This document shows, piece by piece, positions 19,707-34,868 of a stretch of DNA of 64,000 bases. Positions within the stretch are counted from its first letter, which is position 1, and the number at the start of each line of letters is the position of its first letter. The position numbers were made by a program, and so were the translations under genes. Below the pieces are notes generated by a model. The model did no database searches. It was not told where the DNA came from and saw only the letters and a program-made list of their open reading frames with translations. The stretch covers positions 1 through 64,000 of the forward strand of contig JAJTYR010000002.1 of assembly GCA_021463505.1 (NCBI GenBank), given 5' to 3'. Source of the stretch: Burkholderiaceae bacterium. GTDB taxonomy: Bacteria; Pseudomonadota; Gammaproteobacteria; Burkholderiales; Burkholderiaceae_E.

Positions 19707-20853
19707 CGTCGCCGCGTCGTCCGCCGACCCGGTGGCCGCGACACTGGCGTGCGACGGTGCCGGCGAGCGCGTCGTCATCGGCATGTCCGGAGGCGTGGAC
19801 TCGTCGGTCGCCGCCTGGCTGCTGGCGCAGCGCGGCTTCGAGGTCGTCGGCCTGTTCATGAAGAACTGGGAGGACGACGACGACGGCGAGTACTGCTCGT
19901 CGCGCCAGGATCTGATCGACGCGGCGAGTGCTGCCGACGTGATCGGCGTGGACTTCGAGGCGGTGAATTTCTCGGCCGAGTATCGGGACCGCGTGTTCGC
20001 CGAATTCCTGCGCGAGTACTCGGCCGGGCGCACGCCGAACCCGGACGTGCTGTGCAACGCCGAGATCAAGTTCAAGGCTTTCCTCGACCACGCGCTGGCA
20101 CTCGGCGCGACGCGCATCGCCACCGGGCATTACGCGCGGCTGCGCCGCGCTGCCGGCGATGCGGGCGCAGGCTTCGAACTGCTGCGCGGCGTCGATCCCG
20201 ACAAGGACCAGACCTACTTCCTGCACCGGCTGAACCAGGCACAACTGGCGCGCACGATCTTCCCGGTGGGGCACCTGCACAAGCGCGAAGTGCGCGAGAT
20301 CGCGCGGCGCATCGGCCTGCCCAACGCCGCGAAGAAGGACTCCACCGGGATCTGCTTCATCGGCGAGCGGCCGTTCCGCGAATTCCTGAACCGTTACCTG
20401 CCGACGCAGCCCGGGCCGATCGAGACCGCCGACGGCGAACCGATCGGCGAGCACGTCGGGCTCGCTTTCTACACGCTCGGCCAGCGCAAGGGCATCGGCA
20501 TCGGCGGCATGCGCGGCGGCAGCGGTGCGCCGTGGTTCGTCGCGCGCAAGGATCCCGCGCGCAACGCGCTCGTGGTGGTGCAGGGGCACGGCCATCCGTG
20601 GCTGCTGGCGCGCGGCCTCGTTGCCAGGCAGGCGCACTGGATCGCCGGACAGGTGCCGCGCGACGACGGGTCGCTGGGCGCGAAGACGCGCTATCGCCAG
20701 CGCGACGCGCGCTGCACGCTGCGGCCGACCGGCGAAGCGGCCTTCGAGCTCGATTTCGACGCGCCGCAATGGGCGGTGACGCCCGGCCAGAGCGCCGTGC
20801 TCTACCGCGGCGAGGTGTGCCTGGGCGGCGGCATCATCGAGGGCGCGTCGTGA
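19699..20853 (+). CDS. mnmA: tRNA-specific 2-thiouridylase MnmA
   Basis: Puts sulfur on U34 of tRNA-Lys, -Glu and -Gln. The protein has 384 residues. The PP-loop ATPase motif SGGVDSS is at residues 30-36. The two catalytic cysteines are C119 in [12 protein letters not shown] and C219 in [20 protein letters not shown] and the [11 protein letters not shown] motif of the C-terminal domain are also present. The N-terminus carries a ~22-residue extension before VVIGMSGG. It overlaps nudJ by 8 nt and converges with the GST gene. Confidence 0.96.
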   Translation: MNDVAASSADPVAATLACDGAGERVVIGMSGGVDSSVAAWLLAQRGFEVVGLFMKNWEDDDDGEYCSSRQDLIDAASAADVIGVDFEAVNFSAEYRDRVFAEFLREYSAGRTPNPDVLCNAEIKFKAFLDHALALGATRIATGHYARLRRAAGDAGAGFELLRGVDPDKDQTYFLHRLNQAQLARTIFPVGHLHKREVREIARRIGLPNAAKKDSTGICFIGERPFREFLNRYLPTQPGPIETADGEPIGEHVGLAFYTLGQRKGIGIGGMRGGSGAPWFVARKDPARNALVVVQGHGHPWLLARGLVARQAHWIAGQVPRDDGSLGAKTRYRQRDARCTLRPTGEAAFELDFDAPQWAVTPGQSAVLYRGEVCLGGGIIEGAS

Positions 20854-20912
20854 TCGCGAACGCCGGGCGGGCGCCGGGCAGCTTCGACTGGCTCGGGATC
20901 GCCGCGCCGGCC

Positions 20913-22981
<2,069 letters not shown>

Positions 22982-23103
22982 GCGGCGAACGGCGAGCCGG
23001 CGGCGCAGCGCGCATCGCGCCTGCACGGCGCCGTCGGTGGCAGATCTTCCTGTCCGGCCGGGTGCATCGGGCGCCGGCCAATCATGCGTGAGGAGTCCTG
23101 TCG

Positions 23104-23562
23104 ATGATCGCAAGAACCGTAACCTGCCTGGGCGCCGCGGCGCTCGCTGCGGGGATGCTGCTGTCTGCGCCGGCGATGGCGCAGTTCGCCAAGCCCGAGG
23201 GCGCAATCAAGTATCGCCAGTCGGCGTTCGCCGTGATGGGCAACCACATGGGGCGGCTCGCGGCGATGGCCAAGGGCGATCGGCCGTTCGACGCGGCGGC
23301 GGCGCAGAACTCGGCGCGCATCATCGACACGATGGCCAAGCTGCCCTGGGAGGCGTTCGTGCCCGGTTCCGACCAGGGCAAGACCGACGCAGAGCCGGAG
23401 CTGTTCGACAACCTGGCCGACGTGCGCAGGCTCGCCGACCGGCTGAACGCAGAGACCGCGAAGCTGGTGCCTGCTGCAGGAAACCTCGACACGCTGCGCA
23501 ATCAGGTCGACGCAACCGGAGCGGCCTGCAAGTCCTGTCACCAGAAGTATCGCAAGATGTAA
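23104..23562 (+). CDS. Cytochrome c' (class II c-type cytochrome)
   Basis: Periplasmic haem protein of 152 residues. The signal peptide ends at SAPAMA-QF (residue 26). The single haem site C142-K-S-C-H146 is at the extreme C-terminus, and the four-helix body begins KYRQSAFAVMGNHMGRLA, both typical of cytochrome c'. Family members bind NO and CO and may guard against nitrosative stress. It appears monocistronic; a hairpin with a T-rich tail follows (23579-23596), shared with the 3' end of the converging secF. Confidence 0.92.
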   Translation: MIARTVTCLGAAALAAGMLLSAPAMAQFAKPEGAIKYRQSAFAVMGNHMGRLAAMAKGDRPFDAAAAQNSARIIDTMAKLPWEAFVPGSDQGKTDAEPELFDNLADVRRLADRLNAETAKLVPAAGNLDTLRNQVDATGAACKSCHQKYRKM

Positions 23563-23575
23563 TGTCGGGGTCGGG

Positions 23576-24520
23576 TCAGGGCAGCTCGGGCTGCCCCTCG
23601 TCCTTCTTCTTCGTCGGCTTGACCAGGTCTTCGCGCCTGACGCCGAGCCACATGGCGATCGCCGCCGCGACGAACACCGACGAGTAGATGCCGAACAGGA
23701 TGCCGATCGTGAGCGCGACCGCGAAGTAGTGCAGCGTCGGGCCGCCGAACAGCAGCATCGACAGCACCATGACCTGCGTGGAGCCGTGGGTGATGATCGT
23801 GCGCGAGATCGTGCTGGTGATCGCCTTGTCGATGATCTCGCGCGTATTCGCCTTGCGGATCTTGCGGAAGTACTCGCGGATACGGTCGAAGATGACTACC
23901 GACTCGTTGACCGAATAGCCGAGCACCGCCAGTACCGCGGCGAGCACCGACAGCGAGAACTCCCACTGGAACGCCGCGAAGAAGCCGAGGATGATCACCA
24001 CGTCGTGCAGGTTGGCGATGATCGCGGCGACCGCGAACTTCCACTCGAAGCGGATCGCCAGGTAGACGATGATGCCGACGATGACGAACAGCAGCGCCAT
24101 CGCCCCGTCGGTGAACAGCTCCTTGCCCACCTGCGGGCCGACGAACTCGACGCGGCGCAGCTGGGCGCTCGCGTCGGCGGCCTTCAGCGCCGCCATCACC
24201 TGCCCGCTCTGCGCCGACGAAGCCTGCCCGGCCGCTTCGCGGACCGGCAGCCGGATCATCACGTCGTGCGAGGTGCCGAAGTTCTGCACCTGCGCGTCGG
24301 CGTAGCCGAGCGCGCCGACGGCGGCGCGGATCTGCCCGAGGTTGGCGCTTTGCGCGTAGTTCACCTCGATCACCGTGCCGCCGGTGAACTCGATCGACAG
24401 GTGCAGCCCGCGCGTGGCGAGGAAGATCACCGCCAGCACGAAGGTGGTGACGGAGATCGCGTTCAGCACCAGCGCGTGGCGCATGAACGGGATGTCGCGG
24501 TGAATCCGGAAGAACTCCAT
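23576..24520 (-). CDS. secF: Protein translocase subunit SecF
   Basis: Inner-membrane partner of SecD that uses the proton gradient to help pull proteins across after SecA-driven translocation. The protein has 314 residues and six membrane helices: one near the N-terminus, a periplasmic domain with LSIEFTGGTVIEVNY, then five helices including GYSVNESVVIFDRIREYFRK, the conserved SecF helix with Asp/Arg. It follows secD by 24 nt. Its last codons form the hairpin used by the converging gene. Confidence 0.96.
   Translation of the reverse strand: MEFFRIHRDIPFMRHALVLNAISVTTFVLAVIFLATRGLHLSIEFTGGTVIEVNYAQSANLGQIRAAVGALGYADAQVQNFGTSHDVMIRLPVREAAGQASSAQSGQVMAALKAADASAQLRRVEFVGPQVGKELFTDGAMALLFVIVGIIVYLAIRFEWKFAVAAIIANLHDVVIILGFFAAFQWEFSLSVLAAVLAVLGYSVNESVVIFDRIREYFRKIRKANTREIIDKAITSTISRTIITHGSTQVMVLSMLLFGGPTLHYFAVALTIGILFGIYSSVFVAAAIAMWLGVRREDLVKPTKKKDEGQPELP
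23579..23596 (+). terminator. Terminator-like hairpin after cytochrome c', inside the secF 3' end
   Basis: GGGCAGC-TCGG-GCTGCCC, a perfect 7-bp stem with a 4-nt loop, followed on the plus strand by T-rich tcgtccttcttcttcg. It would end the cytochrome c' transcript. On the other strand the same bases encode the last residues of SecF. Confidence 0.55.
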
Positions 24521-24544
24521 GGTGGTTTGCCCGGTGCGCGCCCG

Positions 24545-26407
24545 TCAGGTCGCGGTGTCGGGCTTCCAGATCTGCCCGATCGAGATCTTCGCCAGCTTGC
24601 GCTGGCGGCCATACCAGAGGTTGACCAGTCCGCGCGAGAAGAACACCGCCGAGAACATCGACGTGAGCAGCCCCAGCACGTGCACGACCGCGAAGCCGCG
24701 CACCGGGCCCGAGCCGAACAGCAGCAGCGCAACGCCGGCGATCAGCGAGGTGACGTTGGAGTCGAGGATGGTGGCCCAGGCGTGCTGGTAGCCGCCGGCG
24801 ATCGCCGCCTGCGGCGTGGCGCCGTTGCGCAGTTCTTCGCGCACGCGCTCGTTGATCAGCACGTTGGCGTCGATCGCCATGCCCAGCGTGAGCGCGATCG
24901 CGGCGATGCCGGGCAGCGTGAGCGTGGCCTGCAGCAGCGACAGCAGTGCGACGAGCAGCAGCAGGTTCACCGCCAGCGCGATCGACGAGATCACGCCGAA
25001 CAGCATGTAGTACAGGCTCATGAAGGCCACCACCGTGAGGAAGCCCCACAGCGTGGAGTGGAAGCCCTTGGCGATGTTGTCGGCGCCCAGGCTCGGGCCG
25101 ATGGTGCGCTCCTCGATGATCTCCATCGGCGCGGCCAGCGACCCGGCGCGCAGCAGCAGCGCGGTGTCGTTGGCCTCCTGCGTGGTCATGCGGCCCGAGA
25201 TCTGCACCCGCCCGCCGCCGATCTCGGTGCGGATCACCGGCGCGGTGACTACTTCGCCCTTGCCGCGTTCGATCAGCAGGATGGCCATGCGCTTGCCGAC
25301 ATTCTCGCGCGTGACGTCGCGGAAGATGCGCGTGCCCTTGGCGTCGAGGTTCAGGTGCACCGCCGGCTCCTGCGTCTGCGAGTCGAAGCCGGCCTGCGCG
25401 TCGTTCAGGTTCTCGCCGGTGAGGATGACCTGCTTGCGCACCAGGATCGGCTGGCCGTCGCGTTCGGAGTAGCGCTCGCAGCCGAACGGCACCGTGCCGG
25501 CCGCCAGCGCGGCGAGCTCGTCGGGCGATTCGCAGACCAGCCGCACTTCGAGGGTGGCCGTGCGCCCGAGGATGTCCTTGGCCTTGGCGGTGTCCTGCAC
25601 GCCGGGCAGTTGCACCACGACGCGGTCGAGCCCCTGCTGCTGGATCACCGGCTCGGCCACGCCGAGCTCGTTGATGCGGTTGCTCAGCGTGGTGATGTTC
25701 TGGCGCAGCGCGTTCTCCTGGATGCGCTGCGCGGCCTGCGGGCGGAAGGTGGCGACGAGCTTCGGGTCCGTGGCGTCGCCCGCGTCGGTCACCTCCAGGT
25801 CGGGGAATGCATCGGCGACGGCCGCGTGCGCCTTGTCGCGCGTGGCTGCGTCGCGAAAGCGCACCTCGACGGCGTCGCCGGCACGCGCGATGCCGGCGTG
25901 GCGCAGGTTGCGGTCGCGCATCAGCGTACGCAGGTCGCCGACCGTGCCGTCGATGCGCCTGGACAGCGCCTGCTTCATGTCGACCTGCAGCAGGAAGTGC
26001 ACGCCGCCGCGCAGGTCCAGACCGAGGTACATCGGCAGCGCGTGCAGGCTCGTGAGCCAGTTCGGCGAGTTCGACAGCAGGTTCAGCGCGACGATCCACG
26101 AGGGGTCGGCCGGATCGGGGTTCAGCGTTCTGGCGAGCGCGTCTTTGGCGCGCAATTGCGTGTCGGTGTCCTGGAAGCGCGCCTTGACCGAGTTGCCGTC
26201 GAAGAACAGACCGGTGTTCTCGATGCCGGCGCCCTTCAGCACCGATTCGACGCGCCCGAGCATCGACGCCTCGACTTTCAGCGTCGCCTTGCCGCTGGAG
26301 ACCTGGACCGCCGGAGCCTCGCCGAAGAAGTTGGGCAGCGTGTAGAGCAGGCCGAAGACCAGCGACAGCGCGATGATCGCGTATTTCCAGGCCGGGTAAC
26401 GGTTCAT
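24545..26407 (-). CDS. secD: Protein translocase subunit SecD
   Basis: Large partner of SecF, 620 residues. The N-terminal helix (WKYAIIALSLVFGLLYTLPNFFG) is followed by a large periplasmic region with the GLDLRGGVHFLLQVD motif (P1 head and base), and then a C-terminal RND-type membrane bundle with GMAIDANVLINERVREELR. Order yajC-secD-secF is the standard one; it starts 58 nt after yajC. Confidence 0.96.
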   Translation of the reverse strand: MNRYPAWKYAIIALSLVFGLLYTLPNFFGEAPAVQVSSGKATLKVEASMLGRVESVLKGAGIENTGLFFDGNSVKARFQDTDTQLRAKDALARTLNPDPADPSWIVALNLLSNSPNWLTSLHALPMYLGLDLRGGVHFLLQVDMKQALSRRIDGTVGDLRTLMRDRNLRHAGIARAGDAVEVRFRDAATRDKAHAAVADAFPDLEVTDAGDATDPKLVATFRPQAAQRIQENALRQNITTLSNRINELGVAEPVIQQQGLDRVVVQLPGVQDTAKAKDILGRTATLEVRLVCESPDELAALAAGTVPFGCERYSERDGQPILVRKQVILTGENLNDAQAGFDSQTQEPAVHLNLDAKGTRIFRDVTRENVGKRMAILLIERGKGEVVTAPVIRTEIGGGRVQISGRMTTQEANDTALLLRAGSLAAPMEIIEERTIGPSLGADNIAKGFHSTLWGFLTVVAFMSLYYMLFGVISSIALAVNLLLLVALLSLLQATLTLPGIAAIALTLGMAIDANVLINERVREELRNGATPQAAIAGGYQHAWATILDSNVTSLIAGVALLLFGSGPVRGFAVVHVLGLLTSMFSAVFFSRGLVNLWYGRQRKLAKISIGQIWKPDTAT

Positions 26408-26465
26408 TCGGCTGCCTGGCTGCAGGAGTCCGTGTCCGGGCGCTGCGCGCGAAGCGCGTTCGTGC

Positions 26466-26816
26466 TCAGATCGCCTTGATCGTGCCGTTGGGCAGCAGGG
26501 TCTGCATTGCGGCTTTCTGGAAGATCATCTCGATGGCCGCGTCGGCGCCCCTGGCTTCCGGCGTACGCGCCACTTCGAGCGTGACGTAGCTCTCGCCGAC
26601 CTTCGTCACGCGGCCCACCAGTCCGCCGGAGGTGACCACCTCGTCGCCCTTCTTCAGCGCTTCGAGCATCGTCTTGTGCTCCTTGGCGCGTTTCATCTGC
26701 GGACGGATCATCAGGAAGTACAGCACGACGAACATCAGGATGATCGGCAGGAAGCCGATGATCTGCTGCTCGCTGGAACCGCCCGCGGCCTGTGCGTATG
26801 CGCTGGAAATGAACAC
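26466..26816 (-). CDS. yajC: Sec translocon accessory protein YajC
   Basis: A 116-residue single-span membrane protein associated with SecDF. The helix IIGFLPIILMFVVLYFLMI is followed by RPQMKRAKEHKTMLEALKKGDEVVTSGGLVGRV, the defining YajC segment. No ATG precedes it in a sensible place; I chose GTG at 26816 (GTG TTC ATT TCC), which has GGGAG 8 nt upstream. A perfect extended -10 (TGCTATAAT, 26844-26852 complement) lies upstream. First gene of its own transcript within the queA-tgt-yajC-secDF string. Confidence 0.93.
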   Translation of the reverse strand: MFISSAYAQAAGGSSEQQIIGFLPIILMFVVLYFLMIRPQMKRAKEHKTMLEALKKGDEVVTSGGLVGRVTKVGESYVTLEVARTPEARGADAAIEMIFQKAAMQTLLPNGTIKAI

Positions 26817-26843
26817 GGAGGAGTCTCCCGTAAGCGACCGGGG

Positions 26844-26852
26844 ATTATAGCA
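26844..26852 (-). promoter_or_regulatory. Extended -10 promoter of yajC-secD-secF
   Basis: TGCTATAAT on the minus strand matches the extended -10 consensus exactly. It predicts a leader of about 20 nt containing the GGGAG used by the GTG start of yajC at 26816. Confidence 0.65.
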
Positions 26853-26923
26853 ACCGTGCCCGGCCCGGGGCGCCGGCCGGCCGTTGCGCCCGCGCCGGGC
26901 GTTGCCCGCCAGGCGCGGGCGCC

Positions 26924-30482
<3,559 letters not shown>

Positions 30483-30483
30483 C

Positions 30484-31842
30484 GTGCAGGTGCGGGCGGG
30501 CGACCCGATGGCCGCGCACGCGGCGCGGCGCGCGCGGCTGGTCGCCGCGCTGCGGTCGGCGGGCGACGCGCCGATCGGCCTTGCGCGCAGCACCTCGAAC
30601 CTGTTTCGCGAGCGCGCCGGGCAGCCGAAGCACCGGATCGACCTGCGCGAGTTCCGTCGGGTGCTGGCCGTAGACACTGCCGCAGGCTGGGTCGACGTCG
30701 AGGGCTCCACCCGCTACGAGGACCTGGTCGCGGCTACGCTGCCGCATCGTGCGATGCCGGCAGTGGTGCCGCAACTGAAGACGATCACCGTCGGCGGCGC
30801 GGCAGCCGGCGTCGGCATCGAGGCGACGTCGTTCCGGCACGGGCTGGTTCACGACACGCTGCTCGAATACGACGTGCTGCTTCCCGACGGCCGCATCGTG
30901 ACCTGCACGCCGGCCAACGAGCACCGCGACCTGTTCCTGGGCTTTCCGAACTCGTACGGCACGCTCGGCTACGCGATCCGGCTGCGCCAGCGCACGCTGC
31001 CCGTGCGAAGCGCGGTGCGCGTCGAGCACCGCCGGCATGGCGATCCGCGCGGTTTCTTCGACGATCTCGCACGACAGTGCGAGGGTACGGCCGATTTCGT
31101 CGACGGCGTGGTCTTCGGCGCGAACGACCTGGTGCTCAGCGTCGCGCGCTTCGTCGACGAAGCGCCCTGGCTCAGCGACTACACCTTCGAGCGGATCTAC
31201 TATCGCTCGCTGCGCGAACGCGAGACCGACTACCTGAGCGCACACGACTACCTGTGGCGCTGGGACACCGACTGGTTCTGGTGCTCGAAGAACCTGTACG
31301 CGCAGAATCCGCTGGTGCGCCGGCTGCTCGGGCGCGAGCGACTGAACTCGCGCTTCTACACGCGCGTGATGCGCTGGAATGCGCGCCGGGGGCTGACGCG
31401 GCGGCTCGCACGGCTGCGTGGCCGCTTCACCGAGTCGGTGATCCAGGACGTGGACATCCCGCTGGCGCGGGCCGGCGAGTTCCTCGACTTCCTGTTGCGC
31501 GAGGTCGGCATCCTGCCGGTCTGGATCTGCCCGATCCGGCCCGCCGACGCGTCGATGCGCTTCACGCTCTATCCGCTCGAGCCTGGCGTACGCTACGTGA
31601 ATTTCGGTTTCTGGGACGTGGTCGAGCGCCGCGCGCGGTACGAGCCCGGGCACTTCAACCGGCTGGTCGAGCGCGAAGTGATGCGGCTGGGCGGCATCAA
31701 GTCGCTGTACTCCGAGAGCTTCTTCACGCGCGACGAATTCGCGCGTGCGTACCGGATGGACGAATACGTCGCGCTGAAGGCCAGATACGATCCGGCCGGA
31801 CGCGCGCTCGGGCTCTACGAGAAATGCGTGCTGCGCGGCTGA
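30484..31842 (+). CDS. DHCR24-like FAD-binding oxidoreductase (TmsA/BfaA-like candidate)
   Basis: A 452-residue flavoprotein. The N-terminal FAD_binding_4 domain contains AVVPQLKTITVGGAAAGVG (FAD pyrophosphate loop, about residues 92-110), and the pattern of SSxRHGLVHDT plus LPDGRIVTCT is that of DHCR24/Dwarf1-type enzymes. The C-terminal part is aromatic-rich (YLWRWDTDWFWCSKN, RYVNFGFWDVV). It starts 1 nt after the Cfa-like gene, implying translational coupling, and overlaps the PAP2 gene by 19 nt. By analogy with TmsA/BfaA it may reduce a methylene-acyl chain with NADPH; a desaturase or oxidase role as in furan fatty acid synthesis is possible. ATG chosen at 30484; GTG/ATG nearby are alternatives. 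Confidence 0.82.
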   Translation: MQVRAGDPMAAHAARRARLVAALRSAGDAPIGLARSTSNLFRERAGQPKHRIDLREFRRVLAVDTAAGWVDVEGSTRYEDLVAATLPHRAMPAVVPQLKTITVGGAAAGVGIEATSFRHGLVHDTLLEYDVLLPDGRIVTCTPANEHRDLFLGFPNSYGTLGYAIRLRQRTLPVRSAVRVEHRRHGDPRGFFDDLARQCEGTADFVDGVVFGANDLVLSVARFVDEAPWLSDYTFERIYYRSLRERETDYLSAHDYLWRWDTDWFWCSKNLYAQNPLVRRLLGRERLNSRFYTRVMRWNARRGLTRRLARLRGRFTESVIQDVDIPLARAGEFLDFLLREVGILPVWICPIRPADASMRFTLYPLEPGVRYVNFGFWDVVERRARYEPGHFNRLVEREVMRLGGIKSLYSESFFTRDEFARAYRMDEYVALKARYDPAGRALGLYEKCVLRG

Positions 31843-32489
31843 GCGCACCGCTCGTGTTCGCGCTGTCGGTCGCGGTTTTCGCAGCGCTTGCGCTCGACCT
31901 CGTGCTCGGCGGGCCGGTGTCGTCGTTCGACCGCGCCGCTTCGGAATGGCTGCGCGGATTCGCCGGGCCGGCGACGATGCGGACCATGACCCTGGTGTCG
32001 GCGCTGCATGCGCCGCGCCCGATCCTCGTCGCGACGCTTGTGCTGGCGGCGCTGCTGCTGATCTGGCGACGCGATCGGCGCGGCGCGGTGTTCGTGCTGC
32101 TGTCCGTGATCCCGGGCGCGATCCTGAACGCGCTGCTCAAGCGCGCGTTCGAGCGGCCGCGGCCGGACTTCGGCGGTCTCGGCCACACGGCCGGCGACTT
32201 CGCGTTTCCCAGCGGCCACGTCGCCAATTCGACGCTGTTCTACGGCAGTCTCGCGCTGCTGCTGCTCCGGCATCTCGATAGCCGCGCGGCGCGTCGCGGC
32301 GTCGTGGGCGCAGCGGTTGCACTGGTCGTGCTCGTCGGTGCCAGCCGCATCGTGCTCGGCGCGCATTATCCGGGCGACGTGATTGCCGCGATGGCCGAGG
32401 CGCTCGCGTGGCTCGCGCTGTGCGCGTGGGCGACGGGGATGGCGCGCCGGAGCCAGCCGGTTTGCCGACGCGCAGGCGATTACAGATAA
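31824..32489 (+). CDS. PAP2-family membrane phosphatase
   Basis: A 221-residue integral membrane phosphatase. It holds the three-part PAP2 signature: KRAFERPRP (KxxxxxxRP), PSGHVANS (PSGH) and SRIVLGAHYPGD (SRxxxxxHxxxD), with about six membrane helices. Typical substrates are phosphatidic acid, phosphatidylglycerol phosphate or undecaprenyl diphosphate. It overlaps the FAD oxidoreductase by 19 nt, so it is the third gene of the methyltransferase operon, which suggests a phospholipid-related job. Confidence 0.9.
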   Translation: MRAARLSAPLVFALSVAVFAALALDLVLGGPVSSFDRAASEWLRGFAGPATMRTMTLVSALHAPRPILVATLVLAALLLIWRRDRRGAVFVLLSVIPGAILNALLKRAFERPRPDFGGLGHTAGDFAFPSGHVANSTLFYGSLALLLLRHLDSRAARRGVVGAAVALVVLVGASRIVLGAHYPGDVIAAMAEALAWLALCAWATGMARRSQPVCRRAGDYR

Positions 32490-32501
32490 TGCTGGGCCTG
32501 C

Positions 32502-32522
32502 TTCCGGGGCTTCGCCCCGGAA
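32502..32522 (+). terminator. Strong hairpin between the PAP2 gene and tRNA-Leu
   Basis: TTCCGGGGC-TTC-GCCCCGGAA, a perfect 9-bp stem, ending 7 nt before the tRNA. No T-run follows. It may terminate the preceding operon or serve as a 5' processing landmark for the tRNA. Confidence 0.5.
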
Positions 32523-32529
32523 CACCCTG

Positions 32530-32616
32530 GCCGGAGTGGTGGAACTGGTAGACGCGCCGGACTCAAAATCCGGTGAGGGCAACCTCGTGCGGGTTCGATT
32601 CCCGCCTCCGGCACCA
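32530..32616 (+). tRNA. tRNA-Leu (anticodon CAA)
   Basis: 87-nt class II tRNA. The acceptor stem GCCGGAG pairs with CTCCGGC (32606-32612), with discriminator A and encoded CCA. The anticodon stem CCGGA/TCCGG encloses the loop CTCAAAA, so the anticodon is CAA (reads UUG). A long variable arm (TGAGGGCAACCTCGT) and the T-loop GGTTCGATTCC are present. No tRNA-adjacent integrase or attachment-site repeat is seen. Confidence 0.97.
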
Positions 32617-32674
32617 GCAAGCCGCCGCGACGCGCAGGCCGAGGGCCCGCGCGTCATGGCGTTGGGCGCGGTGT

Positions 32675-32956
32675 TCAGCCGCCCTGCTTGCCGGTCCTGG
32701 CGTGCTTCGTCTTGGTCGATTTCGTCTTCTTGTGGACCTGGGCCTTCTCCTGCCTGGCCTGGCGGGTTTGCTGCGCCGCGGGCGCCGCCGGCGTAGCCGC
32801 AGTCGCTGCGGTGGCCGGCGTGGCCGGTGCCGCCGGCGTGGCGGGAGTCGCCGGCGTGGCGGGAGTCGCCGGGGTGGCCGGCGTGGCGGGCGTTGCCTGT
32901 GCGAACGCGCCCGTCGAGAAGGCTGTCGCAACGAGGGCGGCTAGAAGCTTGTTCAT
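32675..32956 (-). CDS. Small secreted Ala-Thr-Pro repeat protein with basic tail
   Basis: A 93-residue product: Sec signal peptide MNKLLAALVATAFSTGAFA-QA, then a tract of about seven Ala-Thr-Pro triplets with related APA/TAA units, then a Lys/Arg/His-rich tail (QEKAQVHKKTKSTKTKHARTGKQ). No enzymatic domain. Similar low-complexity exported proteins with basic tails occur in Burkholderiales; acid-stress, cell-wall or nucleoid-like roles have been proposed but I cannot assign one. The SD GGACAAC before the ATG is weak. It stands alone between tRNA-Leu and the antiporter. Confidence 0.75.
   Translation of the reverse strand: MNKLLAALVATAFSTGAFAQATPATPATPATPATPATPATPAAPATPATAATAATPAAPAAQQTRQARQEKAQVHKKTKSTKTKHARTGKQGG
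32815..32898. repeat. 9/18-bp tandem repeats encoding the (Ala-Thr-Pro)n tract
   Basis: An exact 18-bp tandem copy (ccggcgtggcgggagtcg) occupies 32833-32850 and 32851-32868, flanked by degenerate 9-bp units. Each 9-bp unit encodes one Ala-Thr-Pro triplet on the minus strand. Copy-number change would lengthen the protein without shifting frame. Confidence 0.8.
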
Positions 32957-33100
32957 CTGTTGTCCTTTCGACTTCGTGCATGAGTCGGTCGCTCACGCAC
33001 CATGACGCGCAACCCGGAAAGGCGGTTGACGCCGGACTTCCGGGGCGCATGGCGCCGGCCGCTGGGATGGGCGGGGGCCGACTGCTAAGCTGTCCGGACG

Positions 33101-34807
<1,707 letters not shown>

Positions 34808-34868
34808 TCGTCGTGTGAACGCGCCGTAAGCTGGCTGCCGTGTGATCCGCCATCTGTCGGAGCCTCCC

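Noticed and set aside
23538-26099. 853-residue open frame on the minus strand over secD/secF in another frame
   Set aside because: Basic, low-complexity translation; the secD and secF frames carry all conserved motifs.
30484-31842. Calling the FAD oxidoreductase a third glycolate oxidase subunit or lactate dehydrogenase
   Set aside because: It shares only the FAD_binding_4 fold; the C-terminal half lacks the GEHGVG motif and matches DHCR24-like proteins instead.
32530-32616. tRNA-Leu as an integration site for a mobile element
   Set aside because: No integrase, no direct repeat of the tRNA 3' end and no foreign gene cluster follow; the genes downstream look like ordinary chromosome.
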